Source: Ruminococcus sp. UBA4275
Lineage (GTDB): Bacteria; Bacillota; Clostridia; Oscillospirales; Ruminococcaceae
Direction of reading: 5' to 3'
Length of the DNA: 5,335 nt
Assembly (NCBI GenBank): GCA_002395085.1
Contig: DGVV01000134.1
Span: 18,017 to 23,351, forward strand
Part shown: piece by piece, positions 4,039-5,335 of the stretch
Layout of the letters: the number at the start of each line of letters is the position of its first letter
Position numbering within the stretch: position 1 is the stretch's first letter
Notes under the pieces: generated by a model
What the model was told of the DNA's origin: nothing
Databases searched by the model: none
What the model saw: only the letters and a program-made list of their open reading frames with translations
Made by a program: the position numbers and the translations under genes

Positions 4039-5335
4039 ATGAACCAGCGCTTTCTGAAACCGGCAGCCGCAGGAGCAGCGGTCTGCTGTGCCGTATGGAG
4101 TCTGCTGTCTGCGTTTCCGGCAGAACTGACTGCCTATGCAGACAGCGGACGGTGCGGTCCGAACACACAATGGAGTTATGACGGAACAACTCTGACCCTC
4201 TCCGGAACAGGCGCGGTCACCACCGTTACGTGGAATCTCTGCCGCGATTCTCTCACGGAAATCATCATCGAAGACGGTGTCACCGCCCTGCCGGGCAGCG
4301 CCTTCACAAACTGTGAATCGCTGACCAGCGTTCGCTTCGGCAAAGACCTGACTGCCATCGCGCCCTACTGCTTTCAGGAGTGTATGAAACTGACCAAAAT
4401 CACCATCCCTGCTACAATTCAAAAGATCAACTCCTACGCCTTTGCAAGCTGCTATAATCTGGAAGAGGTGACGTTTGAGGAAGGCATCACGGTGATTGCG
4501 CCAAAAGCCTTTCAGTACTGCGAAAGCCTCAAAACCCTGACGCTGCCGGATTCGCTGACGGAAATCGGTGCAAGCGCCTTTGAAGCCAATAACCTCAAAA
4601 CAGTGACACTCGGAAGCAATCTGCAAACCATCGGAGAACGGGCATTTGCATATTCCTGCTTTCCGGAAATCCGCATCCCCGATACCGTGACCGCAATCGG
4701 CAAAGAAGCTTTCGGCATTGTCTACAGCAATATCACCGTCTCATACGGTTCTGTTTCGACGGTCTTTACCGGTCAGAAAAAGACCGTCCTCATCATCGGC
4801 AAAGCCGGCAGCACAGCACAGTCTTATGCAGAATCGGAAGGACTGACCTTCCGTGCAGCCGGTTCTGCGGATGACATCCATACGCATTCCTGGTCGGCAT
4901 GGTCAGTCGCCCTTGCCCCGACCTGTACCGAAACCGGTCTGAACGTCAGAACCTGCCCCGTTTGCGGGGAAAAGGAAGAACAGGTCATTGATGCACTCGG
5001 CCACAGCTTTCTTGCATGGGAAACTGACATCGCGCCGACCTGCACGAAAGAAGGCGTGGATTCCCGCTACTGCATCAACTGCCAGCAGAGTGAAACACGC
5101 ACCGTTCCTGCTCTGGGACATAACTGGGGAAGCTGGGAAACCGATACGGCTGCTACCTGCACCGAAAACGGCAGAAACGTCCGCGTCTGTGCTTCCTGCG
5201 GCGAAAAAGAGTATATGACCGTTCCCGCAACGGGTCATAGCTGGGGCGAATGGACTGTTGTCCGCGCCGCTACCACCGAACTCGAAGGTCTCGAAGAACG
5301 CGAATGCGCCCTCTGCCATGAGAAAGAATCCCGCG
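4039..5335 (+). CDS. Exported BspA-like leucine-rich-repeat protein with Cys/His repeats, C-terminus cut
   Basis: The visible part is 432 codons and runs off the right edge. Residues 1-34 form a signal peptide: Arg4/Lys7, a hydrophobic core, and a likely cut after Ala-Tyr-Ala at 34. A short N-terminal segment (39-60, CGPNTQWSYDGTTLTLSGTG) is of the kind often found before BspA-type repeats. From about 71 to 230 there are LRR_5-type repeats of about 23 residues, with the recurring pattern LTxIxxxAFxxCxxL. A closing strand follows (IGKAGSTAQSYAESEGLTF, about 254-273). From His283 onward 39-residue Cys/His repeats begin. The start ATG has AAGGGGG 9 nt upstream. The protein is probably secreted or wall-associated; such proteins have been linked to adhesion, but ligand and anchor cannot be told from this part. 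It is not functionally tied to the ATP synthase. Confidence 0.92.
   Translation, partial: MNQRFLKPAAAGAAVCCAVWSLLSAFPAELTAYADSGRCGPNTQWSYDGTTLTLSGTGAVTTVTWNLCRDSLTEIIIEDGVTALPGSAFTNCESLTSVRFGKDLTAIAPYCFQECMKLTKITIPATIQKINSYAFASCYNLEEVTFEEGITVIAPKAFQYCESLKTLTLPDSLTEIGASAFEANNLKTVTLGSNLQTIGERAFAYSCFPEIRIPDTVTAIGKEAFGIVYSNITVSYGSVSTVFTGQKKTVLIIGKAGSTAQSYAESEGLTFRAAGSADDIHTHSWSAWSVALAPTCTETGLNVRTCPVCGEKEEQVIDALGHSFLAWETDIAPTCTKEGVDSRYCINCQQSETRTVPALGHNWGSWETDTAATCTENGRNVRVCASCGEKEYMTVPATGHSWGEWTVVRAATTELEGLEERECALCHEKESR
4885..5335 (+). repeat. Tandem 39-residue (117-bp) H-x-W...C...CxxC protein repeats
   Basis: Inside the LRR-protein gene, repeats begin at His283 (4885), His322 (5002), His361 (5119) and His400 (5236), exactly 117 bp apart, with the fourth cut by the window. 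Each starts HSW/HSF/HNW, has APTCTExG-like and CxxC motifs at repeat positions 14, 24 and 27, and ends near ALG/ATG. The fourth copy has lost the first Cys (AATTELEG) but keeps CALC. One His and three Cys per copy resembles a small metal-binding knuckle; metal binding is inference. The copies differ at DNA level, so this is an old repeat, not a recent expansion. Confidence 0.88.

Noticed and set aside
4021..4626. 201-codon minus-strand reading frame opposite the LRR gene
   Set aside because: It is the antisense shadow of a gene with a signal peptide, leucine-rich repeats and a perfect promoter; the minus-strand product has no recognisable features.
4903..5319. 138-codon minus-strand reading frame opposite the Cys/His repeats
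   Set aside because: Its repeated look only mirrors the 117-bp period of the plus-strand repeats.
4885..5335. 117-bp tandem repeats as a CRISPR array or mobile repeat
   Set aside because: The repeats are in frame, diverged at DNA level, have no spacers, and encode a periodic protein motif.

Overview
The window looks like a chromosomal segment from an anaerobic Clostridia-type Firmicute. A gut or rumen member of the Ruminococcus/Oscillospirales group is my best guess. This rests on three things: the atpI-B-E-F-H-A gene order, an atpE product with a Na+-type ion site, and a neighbouring secreted BspA-like leucine-rich-repeat protein carrying tandem H-x-W...C...CxxC repeats, a combination I associate with those bacteria. 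The lineage is inference from protein style, not from a marker-gene comparison.

Layout. Positions 1-3637 hold the 5' two thirds of an F1Fo ATP synthase operon on the minus strand. In transcription order it reads atpI-like (3637-3221), atpB/subunit a (3208-2429), atpE/subunit c (2375-2124), atpF/subunit b (2070-1576), atpH/delta (1579-1049) and atpA/alpha (from 1018, cut by the left edge). Spacings are short: 12 nt, 53 nt, 53 nt, a 4-nt GTGA overlap, and 30 nt. The remaining genes (expected atpG, atpD, atpC) would lie beyond position 1. The first five genes build the membrane Fo sector and the peripheral stalk; atpA starts the catalytic F1 head.

Positions 3638-4038 form a dense divergent regulatory region. 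On the minus strand it contains a promoter directly before atpI (TTGCAA-17-TATACT) and, about 135 bp further upstream, a second and stronger-looking promoter (TTGACA-17-TATACT). The stronger one fires almost immediately into a perfect 11-bp intrinsic terminator with six U residues. That arrangement predicts a roughly 50-nt RNA, or an attenuated leader, ahead of the ATP synthase operon. On the plus strand a perfect consensus promoter (TTGACA-17-TATAAT) drives the neighbouring gene, whose mRNA starts with a stable stem-loop.

Positions 4039-5335 hold the start of a plus-strand gene for an exported protein: signal peptide, BspA-type leucine-rich repeats, then at least four 39-residue Cys/His repeats, cut by the right edge.

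The points most worth a second look are the two-carboxylate ion-binding motif in the c subunit (Glu30 and Glu63, suggesting Na+ coupling), the promoter-terminator unit upstream of the ATP synthase operon, and the 39-residue Cys/His repeats. I found no mobile elements, CRISPR arrays, tRNA or rRNA genes.
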